A DNA stretch of 64,000 nucleotides, taken from contig NZ_AP024713.1 in the NCBI RefSeq assembly GCF_019702925.1, positions 682,001 to 746,000 of the forward strand. Direction: 5' to 3'. The notes under the pieces are model-generated. The model had not been told where the DNA came from. It saw only the letters and a program-made list of their open reading frames with translations, and did not search any database. The DNA comes from Campylobacter sp. 19-13652 (GTDB lineage: Bacteria > Campylobacterota > Campylobacteria > Campylobacterales > Campylobacteraceae). How positions within the stretch are numbered: the stretch's first letter is position 1; each line of letters starts with the position of its first letter. Made by a program: the position numbers and the translations under genes. Shown one piece after another: positions 18,164-27,152 of the stretch.

Positions 18164-18718
18164 TTATAAAATACACTCTTTTATTTCATACATTTTATCA
18201 AATAGTTTGCGCTGTTTGGAGTTTAGAATTTCTAGGGAGTTGTAGCTATAAAGCTTAGTAGTTTGGGTAAATGAGCTATCGTTTTCTTTGTGTGCTACGA
18301 CTTCGCCCATTTTACCTGTTCGCAGATTTCTTGTCGTGGTGTAAAGAATGTCATAACTAATAAATTTAGCGCCTAGCTTTTCACAGATATAGTGCGTGCA
18401 GAATTTATTAACCACCCCACCGCCTTCAAATTTATACACCTCATTTACTAAATAATCCCCTATATAAAACGTATCATCGTTTACTTTTTTAAGGCTTATA
18501 ACGGCGTAGTCTTTATCGTCCACTGTGATTAAAAACGCAAAAAATAGGTCTTGCTTTTTGAGTAGGTTTAGATAGTTTTCGTGCTGATTTTTTGTGATTA
18601 TATCTGTATTTAGGGAGGCTTCTCTTACGTATTTTTGATTTCTGTATTCTAAGATTTTGTCATATTTTTCAGGGCTTAGGTGTAAAAAATTCACTATTCT
18701 TACGCTTTTTTGTTGCAT
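18164..18718 (-). CDS. PseH-like GNAT N-acetyltransferase
   Basis: A 184-residue protein resembling the PseH/PtmH family, which N-acetylates a UDP-4-amino-4,6-dideoxy sugar in nonulosonic acid synthesis. The N-terminus carries the family-like ILEYRNQKYVRE and the spaced histidine/leucine run (KNQHENYLNLLKK). The C-terminal half has the GNAT core but with weak motif A. It is convergent with the SDR operon. The role as acetyl- or acyl-transfer step in the same glycan module is inferred from position. Confidence 0.6.
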   Translation of the reverse strand: MQQKSVRIVNFLHLSPEKYDKILEYRNQKYVREASLNTDIITKNQHENYLNLLKKQDLFFAFLITVDDKDYAVISLKKVNDDTFYIGDYLVNEVYKFEGGGVVNKFCTHYICEKLGAKFISYDILYTTTRNLRTGKMGEVVAHKENDSSFTQTTKLYSYNSLEILNSKQRKLFDKMYEIKECIL

Positions 18719-18752
18719 TTTTTGCCTTTTTTAGTCGATATAATAGCAAATT

Positions 18753-18788
18753 AAATTTAATGCCAGCCTTTTAGCTGGCATTAAATTT
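18753..18788 (-). terminator. Strong hairpin terminator after metY
   Basis: A 14-bp perfect stem (AAATTTAATGCCAG at 18753-18766 pairing with 18775-18788) with an 8-base loop, beginning right at the metY stop codon. The plus strand also runs into a T-run, so it may act in both directions. Confidence 0.75.
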
Positions 18789-20061
18789 AAATTTTTCTTA
18801 GAGCTTCATCTAAGTCGGCTATTAGGTCTTTTGCGTCCTCGATGCCTACGCTTAGGCGGATTAGCCCAGGTGCGATGCCTGCTTTTTCCAGCTCAGCTGC
18901 ACTTAGCTGCTGGTGAGTGGTGCTTGCTGGGTGGGTTATTATTGATTTGCTATCACCTATATTTACAACAATACTAAAGATTTTTACGTTATCAAGCACA
19001 GCTATGGCTGCATCTGCGCTACTAACCTCAAAGCTAAGCAGCCCGCTAGCTCCGCCATTTAGATACTCTTTTGCCCTGTTTTGAAATTTATCTCCATTTA
19101 ATCCAGGATAGTTTACCGATTTTACCTTTGGATGAGTACTTAAAAACTCAGCTATTTTTAGTGCGTTTTGGCTGTGAGCTTTCATGCGAAGTGGCAGGGT
19201 TTCAAGCCCCTGTATAAGCTGAAACGCAGCTTGCGGCTGAAGTGTCGCGCCTATATCTCGTAGCAGTGATAGTCTAATGCGCAGGGTAAATAGATCAAAC
19301 ACCTCGACCAAACTAGCGTACACTAGCCCATGATAGCTCTCATCAGGCTCGTTAAAATGGGCGTATCTAGGATTATTTACAAGTAGGGAGTTTGTCTGCT
19401 TTGCGCTTGCTATGATGCCTGCTATGTTTAGTCCCTGACCGCTTATGTATTTGCTAGCTGAATGAACTACTACATTTACACCTAAATTTATTGGATTGCA
19501 AAGTATCGGCGTGGCGACGGTATTATCGGCTATTGTGATTATGCCGTGCTTTTTGGCGATTTCTACTATGCCGCTTATATCTGGTATGGCAATTTGTGGA
19601 TTTGATAGCGTCTCAAAGTAAATAGCCTTTGTCTTTTCATCTATAAGCGCCTCTAATCCATCGCTACTATCTGCGTCAAACACACGCGCTTCTATGCCAA
19701 AGCGTTTTATGGTGTGCGTAAGAAGTGTGGTCGCTCCGCCATAAATTTTACGCGCAACGATGATATTATCCCCAGCCTCTGCTAGATTTGCCACGGCGTA
19801 AAAAATTGCAGCCTGACCGCTTGAGGTGCTAATAGCGGCAGCTGCACCTTCAAGCGCAGCAACTCTCGCCTCAAAGACATCACAAGTAGGATTTGTTAAG
19901 CGCGAATAAATAGGACCTAGCTCACGAAGCGCAAAGCGCGCCGCAGCCGTATCTGCTGAGCCAAAATCAAAAGCCGTGCTTTGATAAATAGGCACTGCCA
20001 TAGAGCCAAAGCCTGATTTTGAATCATAGCCAGCGTGAGTGGCGAGTGTTGCTTTTTGCAT
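18787..20061 (-). CDS. metY: O-acetylhomoserine sulfhydrylase
   Basis: PLP-dependent enzyme that makes homocysteine from O-acetylhomoserine and sulfide, in the methionine pathway. The 424-residue protein fits the family length. The PLP lysine is in VHSASKYISGQG, the N-terminus has the family pattern ATLATHAGYDSKSGFGS, and the SSGQAAI loop binds the cofactor phosphate. It has its own terminator; GGAGAC precedes the start. Confidence 0.93.
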   Translation of the reverse strand: MQKATLATHAGYDSKSGFGSMAVPIYQSTAFDFGSADTAAARFALRELGPIYSRLTNPTCDVFEARVAALEGAAAAISTSSGQAAIFYAVANLAEAGDNIIVARKIYGGATTLLTHTIKRFGIEARVFDADSSDGLEALIDEKTKAIYFETLSNPQIAIPDISGIVEIAKKHGIITIADNTVATPILCNPINLGVNVVVHSASKYISGQGLNIAGIIASAKQTNSLLVNNPRYAHFNEPDESYHGLVYASLVEVFDLFTLRIRLSLLRDIGATLQPQAAFQLIQGLETLPLRMKAHSQNALKIAEFLSTHPKVKSVNYPGLNGDKFQNRAKEYLNGGASGLLSFEVSSADAAIAVLDNVKIFSIVVNIGDSKSIITHPASTTHQQLSAAELEKAGIAPGLIRLSVGIEDAKDLIADLDEALRKI

Positions 20062-20197
20062 TGTGTCTCCTTTAAATATTATTTAATCTTATTTTACCAT
20101 ATGTTTAGCTTAAAAGTAAATTATAAATAATAAAATAATATAAAAACGATAAAAATTTTCTCAAATTTATATAATCATAAAATCAGGCAAGCTCTGC

Positions 20198-20203
20198 TAT
20201 AAT
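20198..20203 (+). promoter_or_regulatory. -10 box upstream of the 20226 gene
   Basis: TATAAT, 22 bp before the GTG start, with AAAGGAGC as the ribosome binding site between. Confidence 0.55.
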
Positions 20204-20225
20204 CACTCTCTAATAAAGGAGCAAA

Positions 20226-20558
20226 GTGGACGTAGTAGAGGAAAAAACAAGGCGGGTAAAGTATATAAGAGCGCTTGAGAGAGTGGCAAAGGCTGCAATT
20301 TCTGGGCTAAAGCGTGCGGATTTTGACGAGGTGGCTTTTAAAGAGCGGGTGCGTAAAAATATGCAAGTGCTTGATAAAATAGAGCCTGTTTATTTAGATC
20401 AGCCTTATACAAAAGCGCTTGAGGCATTTGTAAATGGACTTTTAACACATGCCACAAAAGAGCAGCTTTTAAAAAGCGCAAATGCTCTTGAAAAATTAAA
20501 AAATCAAAGAACCTACAAAAAAGATAAACACAAGAACAAATTTAAGGAGGAGAGATGA
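20226..20558 (+). CDS. Conserved hypothetical protein upstream of gph
   Basis: A 110-residue highly basic, helical protein starting at GTG with a good AAAGGAGC site. No known domain is recognised; the C-terminal 25 residues are nearly all Lys, Arg, Asn and Glu. It overlaps the phosphatase gene by 4 bp, so the two are translationally coupled. I recall a similar small gene before the HAD phosphatase in C. jejuni. Confidence 0.7.
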   Translation: MDVVEEKTRRVKYIRALERVAKAAISGLKRADFDEVAFKERVRKNMQVLDKIEPVYLDQPYTKALEAFVNGLLTHATKEQLLKSANALEKLKNQRTYKKDKHKNKFKEER

Positions 20559-21181
20559 GGGTTGTTGTATTTGACATGGACGGTACAGTCCTTGATAGCG
20601 CTGATGCTATAGCTATAACAGTAAATGAGGCTAGAATGGAGCGAGGTTTAGCGCCTTTAAGTGTTGAGAGAATTATCACAGACGTAAATACTCCAGGTAA
20701 AAATTTAGCACTTGAGTTTTATGGCATAGACGAACCAAATGCCAAATTTAAAGATTTGTTTGAGGATAAATTCCGCAAAAATTATGAGCTTTATGCTAGA
20801 CCTTTTAAGGGCATGGGCGAGTTTTTGTCAAAGCTTAAAAAAGACGGCATGAAAGTAGCCATGGCTAGTAACGCTCCAGCTAGCACGCTTGAGGAGATTT
20901 TAAGGCGTGGTGGGATATACGAGCTTTTTGACGTAATAATAGGCGCAAGCGACACTATGCCTCAAAAGCCAGATCCAGCTATGGTGCTTGAGGCGATGAG
21001 GCTTACAAACGCAAGCGAGGCTATATTTTTAGGGGATAGCTTAAAAGATGAGGGTGCGGCAAAGGCTGCGAAGGTGCCTTATATGCAGGTTTGTTGGGGA
21101 TTAGCAGATCCAAGCGCTAGTGCTGAGTATAATGCAAATACGCTTGATGAGGCTTATGGGATTTTGCATAATTTAAAATAA
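20555..21181 (+). CDS. gph: HAD-family phosphatase (phosphoglycolate phosphatase-like)
   Basis: A 208-residue HAD hydrolase. Motif I is DMDGTVLDSAD (nucleophile Asp), motif II contains AMASNAP, and motif IV is LGDSLKDE. The cap insertion follows motif I, as in the Gph/PGP group. The substrate is likely 2-phosphoglycolate or a sugar phosphate; sequence alone does not decide. Confidence 0.8.
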   Translation: MRVVVFDMDGTVLDSADAIAITVNEARMERGLAPLSVERIITDVNTPGKNLALEFYGIDEPNAKFKDLFEDKFRKNYELYARPFKGMGEFLSKLKKDGMKVAMASNAPASTLEEILRRGGIYELFDVIIGASDTMPQKPDPAMVLEAMRLTNASEAIFLGDSLKDEGAAKAAKVPYMQVCWGLADPSASAEYNANTLDEAYGILHNLK

Positions 21182-21188
21182 ATTTTTG

Positions 21189-21194
21189 TATAAT
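21189..21194 (+). promoter_or_regulatory. -10 box upstream of the 21215 gene
   Basis: TATAAT after a T-run, 20 bp upstream of the ATG at 21215. It is the likely start of the long ispB-hemA-proS operon. Confidence 0.55.
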
Positions 21195-21214
21195 CACGGC
21201 TTTTGGGGGTTAAA

Positions 21215-21466
21215 ATGGATATATTTGACGCTTCTCCTAGGGAAAAATTTTATGACATTATTTTTGCGGCAAATCGTGACATAGTCGAAAATGAACTAGA
21301 CAAGCTATTTGTTCGCATGATAGCACTTGAGGCGCTTTGTGAGAAGCATGGCGTAAGCGAAGGAGAGATTGCTGGCTTTGTGGCAGAGAATGCTTTTGAG
21401 ATAGAGCAGGGGCTAAATGATATATATATAGGTATGAGCGGCGATATTTTAAGCCAAAATGAGTAG
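21215..21466 (+). CDS. Conserved small protein of the ispB operon
   Basis: An 83-residue acidic, helical protein. The ATG at 21215 is preferred over a TTG at 21203 because GGGGG precedes it. It has no recognised domain. The same small gene precedes the secreted protein and prenyl synthase genes in C. jejuni (from memory), so it is a real conserved gene of unknown function. Confidence 0.7.
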   Translation: MDIFDASPREKFYDIIFAANRDIVENELDKLFVRMIALEALCEKHGVSEGEIAGFVAENAFEIEQGLNDIYIGMSGDILSQNE

Positions 21467-21474
21467 GCTAAAAT

Positions 21475-21954
21475 ATGCGCCTACGCTCTTATTTTGGCTT
21501 GAATTTTAAGGCTTTCGGGGCTGAAAAAACTAGGTCTGGTTTGATATTTTTATTTATGGCTAGTCTTTTTAGTAGTGCTTTTGCTTTGGCGCCAAACTTT
21601 AGCGCAGAGCATAAATTTGAGCTAAAAAAGGACGAGTGGGGTGTTATTAGGTTTACTGATTTGACTAATCAAAAGGTAGAGGAGTTTAGCTTTCGCTGGA
21701 CTTTGTATGATTGGACAAATTTAAGCCTTCAGAGCTTTTACAGGCTCTATCCTAGGCAGCATGTCTTAAGCCTACGAATAGGTGGCAGGACGTTTTTGCA
21801 GGTGCTTCGTCCACCCACTAAATATCCCCCTAGTGATGAGGTTAAGCTTATGATAAGTTTTACTGGTTTTAGTGCCGGCGTGGCTAGTTTTCACGCTGGA
21901 GTTTTAGACGCTGCTGGCAGAATGAGCGCAGAATTTATAGATCCAAAAAGGTAA
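21475..21954 (+). CDS. Secreted conserved protein of the ispB operon
   Basis: A 159-residue protein whose N-terminus carries a hydrophobic signal (LIFLFMASLFSSAFA, cleavage after Ala likely near residue 37), so the true start may lie further in than the ATG at 21475. The mature part is beta-rich with many aromatic residues and a basic end. The function is unknown. It lies 8 bp after the previous gene and 3 bp before ispB. Confidence 0.7.
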   Translation: MRLRSYFGLNFKAFGAEKTRSGLIFLFMASLFSSAFALAPNFSAEHKFELKKDEWGVIRFTDLTNQKVEEFSFRWTLYDWTNLSLQSFYRLYPRQHVLSLRIGGRTFLQVLRPPTKYPPSDEVKLMISFTGFSAGVASFHAGVLDAAGRMSAEFIDPKR

Positions 21955-21957
21955 AAA

Positions 21958-22851
21958 ATGCAAGAGATTAACTCTTTAATATCATCTTTTATAAAAGAGC
22001 TTGATTATGAGCCGATTTTACAAATGTATGAGCGTATTAGCACCGGCAAAATGCTGCGTTCTAAGCTCATAATGGCGATAGCTGGCTCTAGCGAAAACGC
22101 CATAAATTTATGCGCTATTGTTGAGATGATACACCTTGCTAGCCTTTTGCATGATGATGTTATAGACGAGGCTGACACTAGGCGCGGCACTCCTAGCATA
22201 AATGCGCTTTATGGCACAAAAGACGCCGTTATGCTAGGCGATGTGCTTTATTCAAAGGCATTTAGCAAGCTTAGTGGCTTTGCCCCTGAAATTTCAAATA
22301 AAATTTCAAATGCCGTGGCTGGACTTAGTGTAGGCGAGCTTATGGATGTGCGTCTTGGTGATGGCTTTAGTGTGGATGTTGAGGCGTATTGGCGCATGAT
22401 ATATTTAAAAACGGCTATTTTAATAGAAGCTAGTGCTTATTCAGCTGCAGTGCTTGCGGGATTTGATGCGGATAAATTTGGTGTGTATGGTAAATCCTTG
22501 GGGCTTGCTTTTCAGATTATTGATGATGTGCTTGATATTACGCAAAGCTCGGAGGTTTTAGGTAAGCCTGCGCTTAATGATTTTAGCGAGGGTAAAACTA
22601 CACTGCCTTATATTTATCTTTATGAGCGTTTGGGAGAAAGTGATAAAGAACGACTAAAAAGCCTTTATAAAAAGAGCCTAAGTTATGATGAGGTTATGTG
22701 GCTAAAGAAGGTCATGAGAGAGAGCGGTGCGATAAATGAGTGTGTAAACCGTGCAAAAACTTTAGCCGCCGAGGCTCTTGAGGCTATAAGCGAGTACAAA
22801 AATGAAAAACTACAAAGTATCATTAAAAATATGATAGATAGGGAGTTTTAA
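21958..22851 (+). CDS. ispB: Polyprenyl diphosphate synthase
   Basis: A 297-residue trans-prenyltransferase that makes the long isoprenoid tail, here most likely for menaquinone. The two Asp-rich motifs are present: DDVIDEADTRRG (first) and DDVLD (second). The length fits the family. It overlaps hemA by 1 bp and shares an operon with the UbiD-type decarboxylase, which fits a quinone role. Confidence 0.9.
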   Translation: MQEINSLISSFIKELDYEPILQMYERISTGKMLRSKLIMAIAGSSENAINLCAIVEMIHLASLLHDDVIDEADTRRGTPSINALYGTKDAVMLGDVLYSKAFSKLSGFAPEISNKISNAVAGLSVGELMDVRLGDGFSVDVEAYWRMIYLKTAILIEASAYSAAVLAGFDADKFGVYGKSLGLAFQIIDDVLDITQSSEVLGKPALNDFSEGKTTLPYIYLYERLGESDKERLKSLYKKSLSYDEVMWLKKVMRESGAINECVNRAKTLAAEALEAISEYKNEKLQSIIKNMIDREF

Positions 22852-24116
22852 TGCACTATCTAAGCGTGAGTTTCACGCATAAAAATACCACACTAGAAGT
22901 CAGAGAGAAGCTTGCCGCAGAGACAGATAGTAAAAAAGAGCAAATTTTAAAGCTCTTAAAAGCGAGTAAAAATATAGATGAGGCGATGATATTAAGCACC
23001 TGTAATAGGGTGGAGGTACTAGCCCTTACTGATGATTTGGCTAAGGCAAGCGATCACGCAATGCGCTGCATGGCTGTAAGCAGTGGGGTGTTTGAGGATG
23101 AGCTTTTTGAGCGGGCAGACATATATGAGGATAGCGGTGCGATACATCACCTTTTTTCAGTAGCAAGCTCTCTTGATAGTTTAGTTGTTGGCGAAACGCA
23201 GATAGTAGGGCAGCTAAAGCAGGCGCATAAATTTGCCTGCTCTATAAAAAGCAGCGGCGATGGCTTAGCGCGTGCGATAGAGGGAGCTACAAAATGCGCT
23301 GCTAGAGTGCGAAACGAGACTCAAATTTCAAAAAATCCGATTTCAGTCTCAAGCGTAGCCGTGGCAAAGGCAAAGGAGCTTGTGGGGGATTTGGCTGGTA
23401 AAAGCGCAGTTATTGTGGGGGCTGGCGAGATGGGTGAGCTAGCTGCAAAGCACCTAATAGCAAGTGGGGCTAAAGTCATAATCATAAATAGAAGTAGTGA
23501 AAAAGCTTTAAAATTAGTCGATGAATTAGGCGAGAATGCGACTTGGGATAGCATACTAAAGCTAAAAGAGTATGTAAACTCTCATGAGCTTATATTTTCC
23601 TCCACTTCAGCCCCTCATGTAGTAATCACTGATGAATTGATTGAACCAGCTCCGTTTAAGCGATACTTTTTTGACATAGCGGTGCCTAGGGATATAGCCC
23701 TAACTCAAACAGACGATATAAAAGTCTATGCTGTTGATGACCTTGAGGAGATAGTTCGTAAGAACATGACCTTAAGAGAGGAACAAGCTCAGCTAGCTTA
23801 CTCTATAGTCGCGCAAAGCACTAGCGAGTTTTTTCAGCAGATAAAAAAAAGTGTATCTACGCCCATTATAAAAGCTATACGACAAAGGGCAAAGGAGTGC
23901 GCTGATTATGAGCTTAATCTAGCCTTAAAAAAGGGCTACCTAAAGCACTCTGATAAAGATGAGGCTAGACGGCTTATTCATCAGGTGTTTAAGGCGTTTT
24001 TGCACTCTCCTACTATGCGGCTAAAAGAGCTAGCCCAGCGAGATGACGCTAGCGATATAGCGGCTGCGACGCAGTATATTTTTGATATAAATTTAGACGA
24101 AAAGGAAAGCGAATGA
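22851..24116 (+). CDS. hemA: Glutamyl-tRNA reductase
   Basis: First committed enzyme of heme synthesis by the C5 route; it reduces glutamyl-tRNA to glutamate-1-semialdehyde with NADPH. The 421-residue protein contains the catalytic cysteine motif STCNRVE, the GETQIVGQ motif, and the NADPH-binding VIVGAGEMGEL. It overlaps proS by 4 bp. Confidence 0.95.
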   Translation: MHYLSVSFTHKNTTLEVREKLAAETDSKKEQILKLLKASKNIDEAMILSTCNRVEVLALTDDLAKASDHAMRCMAVSSGVFEDELFERADIYEDSGAIHHLFSVASSLDSLVVGETQIVGQLKQAHKFACSIKSSGDGLARAIEGATKCAARVRNETQISKNPISVSSVAVAKAKELVGDLAGKSAVIVGAGEMGELAAKHLIASGAKVIIINRSSEKALKLVDELGENATWDSILKLKEYVNSHELIFSSTSAPHVVITDELIEPAPFKRYFFDIAVPRDIALTQTDDIKVYAVDDLEEIVRKNMTLREEQAQLAYSIVAQSTSEFFQQIKKSVSTPIIKAIRQRAKECADYELNLALKKGYLKHSDKDEARRLIHQVFKAFLHSPTMRLKELAQRDDASDIAAATQYIFDINLDEKESE

Positions 24117-25822
24117 GATTTTCTAAATTCTACGCACCAACTTTTAAAGAGGCGCCAAAAGAGGCGAGCCTGCCTAGTCATATATTTCTCACTCGTGCAG
24201 GTTTTATCGAGCAAAATGGCGCTGGGCTTTATAACTTTTTGCCTTTGGGGCAGATGGTGCTTGATAAAATCACTAGCGTAGTCAAAGATGAAATGGACTC
24301 TGCGGGCGCACAGCAACTTAGCTTTAGCGTGGTTACAAGTGGCGATTTATGGCGTCAGAGTGGGAGATTTGATGTCTTTGGTAAGGAGCTTTTACGCTTT
24401 AAGGATAGAAAAGAAAGCGATTATGTAATAAGCCCCACAAACGAAGAAAGTGCCGTCGCTTGCGTGCGTGGAAAGCTCACTAGCTACAAGCAGCTTCCTA
24501 TAAATTTATATCAGATTAATACTAAATTTCGTGATGAAGCACGCCCTAGATTTGGGCTTTTAAGAGGGCGTGAGTTTATTATGAAAGACGCATATAGCTT
24601 TCATGCTAGCGAGACTGATTTAGACCGTGAGTTTGAGCTAATGCACGAGACTTACTCTCGTATTTTTACTAGGCTTGGGCTTGATTTTAGGGCTGTTGAG
24701 GCTGATAGCGGAGCGATAGGTGGCTCTGGGAGTAAGGAATTTATGGTGCTAGCAAATAACGGTGAGGATGACATAATATGCTGTAGCGCTTGCGATTATG
24801 CGGCAAATATAGAAGCAGCCAGTCGTGCGCCTAGACTTAGTGATATTGCTGCACCAGAGGCAGAGGCGGCGAAGTTTTACACTCCAGGGACAAATACCAT
24901 AAAAGATGTGGCTGAGTTTTTCCGAGTTGATGAGTTTTATACGATTAAGGCCGTGATAAAAAAGGCGATTTATGCTGATAGTGAGCGTGTAGTTGTATTT
25001 TTTGTGCGAGGGGATGATGAGCTTCAAGATGTCAAAGCTCAAAATGCAGCTGGGGCGCTTGAGCTAGTTGTGGCTGAGGCTGAGGATATAGCAAAGGCTG
25101 GGCTAGTGGCAGGATATTGTGGGCCTGTGGGGCTAGCTAGTGGGGTGGAGTTTTTCATTGACCGTGAGCTAGAGGGTGCCACGCAGATGATATGCGGTGC
25201 AAATGAAAAGGACTATCACTTTGTTGGTGTTAGTGTGGCTAGCTTTAATGCGGATAGGTTTAAGGATTTAGCCGCTGTTAAAGCGGGCGATAAATGCCCA
25301 AAATGCGGCGCACCGCTCGAGGTAAAAAAAGGCATTGAGGTAGGACATATCTTTAAACTAGGACAGAAATACTCAAGCGCTATGAGTGCGACTTTTTTAA
25401 ATGAAAATGGCAAGGCAGAGGCCTTTTACATGGGTTGTTATGGCATAGGCGTAAGTCGCCTAATGGCTGTAGCTATCGAAGCTAGTCATGATGAGAAGGG
25501 TTGCATATGGCAGAGACAGATTTCGCCATTTGACATATCAGTGATACTTTTAAATTTAAAAGATGATGAGGCGGTTAGTTATGCAAACTCTATCTACAGC
25601 GAGCTAAAATCCCTTGGTATTAGGGTGCTTTATGATGATAGAGATGAGAGATTTGGTGTGAAAATGAGCGATTATGAGCTTATGGGATTTCCTTATGCGC
25701 TGCTTGTGGGTAAGGGGCTAAAAGAGGGCAAAGTCGAGCTTATAAGTAGAAAAGGGTTAACCAAAGAGAGCATTGAGGCAAGTATGGCGTTTGAGATTAT
25801 AAGGCAGAGGCTATGCGTCTAG
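24113..25822 (+). CDS. proS: Prolyl-tRNA synthetase
   Basis: Class II aminoacyl-tRNA synthetase, bacterial long form (569 residues) with the editing insertion between motifs 2 and 3. Motif 2 is seen as RFGLLRGREFIMKDAYSFH and motif 3 as GCYGIGVSRLMAV. A CPKCG pair lies just before motif 3. It overlaps hemA (4 bp) and fxsA (10 bp). Confidence 0.96.
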   Translation: MRFSKFYAPTFKEAPKEASLPSHIFLTRAGFIEQNGAGLYNFLPLGQMVLDKITSVVKDEMDSAGAQQLSFSVVTSGDLWRQSGRFDVFGKELLRFKDRKESDYVISPTNEESAVACVRGKLTSYKQLPINLYQINTKFRDEARPRFGLLRGREFIMKDAYSFHASETDLDREFELMHETYSRIFTRLGLDFRAVEADSGAIGGSGSKEFMVLANNGEDDIICCSACDYAANIEAASRAPRLSDIAAPEAEAAKFYTPGTNTIKDVAEFFRVDEFYTIKAVIKKAIYADSERVVVFFVRGDDELQDVKAQNAAGALELVVAEAEDIAKAGLVAGYCGPVGLASGVEFFIDRELEGATQMICGANEKDYHFVGVSVASFNADRFKDLAAVKAGDKCPKCGAPLEVKKGIEVGHIFKLGQKYSSAMSATFLNENGKAEAFYMGCYGIGVSRLMAVAIEASHDEKGCIWQRQISPFDISVILLNLKDDEAVSYANSIYSELKSLGIRVLYDDRDERFGVKMSDYELMGFPYALLVGKGLKEGKVELISRKGLTKESIEASMAFEIIRQRLCV

Positions 25823-26232
25823 GCTGGCTTTGGCTGATTTTAGAGGCGGTTGCGGCTTATTTTTATATGATTAAATTTGGCTTTGGCTCACTTTTATTAG
25901 AGTGCATAATAACCGCGATTTTTGGTTTTGTGTTGGCTTTTAGATTTGGGCTTGCTGGACTTTTTAACCGAGTTATGTTTTATGGGGTTAAGGACATTTT
26001 TAGCTCACTTGGGTACGGCATAGCTGGGGTATTACTCATAATCCCTGGCTTAATTAGCGATTTTGCAGGTGTTATTATCCTGCTTTTATCACTTATTATA
26101 GGGCAGAGCGCACCACAAGATAGGGGCTTTAATCCTCGTAATGGTTTTTACTCGCAAAGCCCTAAAAACCCAGATGATGAGGGCGAGATAATAGACGTTG
26201 AAATAATCGAGGAAAGCAGGGGGATAAAATGA
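25813..26232 (+). CDS. fxsA: FxsA-family membrane protein
   Basis: A 139-residue inner-membrane protein with about four membrane segments and the FxsA signature LIIPGLISDFAGVI. FxsA is known in E. coli as a suppressor of phage T7 exclusion by F plasmid; its own job is unclear. It overlaps proS by 10 bp and hemC by 4 bp. Confidence 0.8.
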   Translation: MRLGWLWLILEAVAAYFYMIKFGFGSLLLECIITAIFGFVLAFRFGLAGLFNRVMFYGVKDIFSSLGYGIAGVLLIIPGLISDFAGVIILLLSLIIGQSAPQDRGFNPRNGFYSQSPKNPDDEGEIIDVEIIEESRGIK

Positions 26233-27152
26233 TAAAAATAGCAACTAGGCAGAGTGTTTTGGCGCTGTGGCAAAGTGAGTTTATAGCGTCAAAACTAGCT
26301 GATGAAGGCAAAAGTAGCGAGCTAGTAGGAATGAAAACAAAAGGCGATGTGGTGCTTGATACTCCGCTCGCTAAAATAGGCGGCAAGGGGCTATTTACCA
26401 AAGAGCTTGAGGAAAGCATGCTCAGAGGTGAGACAGACATAGCGGTACATAGTCTAAAAGATGTCCCCACTACCTTTCCGCAGGGGCTTGTGCTAGCTGC
26501 TGTGTGTGCTAGGACGGATGCTAGAGACGCCATGCTTTCACAGCAATATGCTAGCTTTAGCGAGCTACCATACGGCGCAAAAATTGGTACTACAAGCCTA
26601 AGAAGACGCATGCAGCTACTTGCTATGCGCCCTGATTTAGAGATTATTAGCCTGCGTGGAAACGTCCAAACTAGAATAAAAAAGCTAAAAGAGGGTGAAT
26701 TTGATGCTATTATCCTGGCTATGGCAGGGATTTTGCGACTGGGGTTAAAAGATGAGGTTAAATTTATTCACGCTTTTGATATACAAGAGATGGTGCCAGC
26801 TATGGGGCAGGCTGCACTTGGCATAGAGGCTAGGGAGGATATGAGAGAGTGTGTTGAGTTTTTAAACGACCCAGTCTCTGTGGTAGCTACTACTATTGAG
26901 CGCGATTTTGTCCATGCTTTAAATGGTGGTTGTCAAGCCCCTATCGGAGTGCATGCTATCCTTGATGGCGAGAGTGTGCTGGTGCGTGCAGTGCTTGGCA
27001 TGCCCGATGCTAGCGAGATTTTAAGTGATGTTGTTCGCTTTGATGTGGGGGCTTATAAGATAGCTGGAAAGCAGCTAGCGGATAAATTTATAGCCCGTGG
27101 TGCGAGAGAGCTTTTAAAAAAAGCTGAGGCGATGGCAGCGGAGATTATCTGA
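26229..27152 (+). CDS. hemC: Porphobilinogen deaminase
   Basis: Condenses four porphobilinogens to hydroxymethylbilane using a covalent dipyrromethane cofactor. The 307-residue protein shows the cofactor-binding cysteine in NGGCQAPIG and the substrate-binding SLRRRMQL and GNVQTRI. With hemA it gives this operon two tetrapyrrole genes. Confidence 0.95.
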   Translation: MIKIATRQSVLALWQSEFIASKLADEGKSSELVGMKTKGDVVLDTPLAKIGGKGLFTKELEESMLRGETDIAVHSLKDVPTTFPQGLVLAAVCARTDARDAMLSQQYASFSELPYGAKIGTTSLRRRMQLLAMRPDLEIISLRGNVQTRIKKLKEGEFDAIILAMAGILRLGLKDEVKFIHAFDIQEMVPAMGQAALGIEAREDMRECVEFLNDPVSVVATTIERDFVHALNGGCQAPIGVHAILDGESVLVRAVLGMPDASEILSDVVRFDVGAYKIAGKQLADKFIARGARELLKKAEAMAAEII

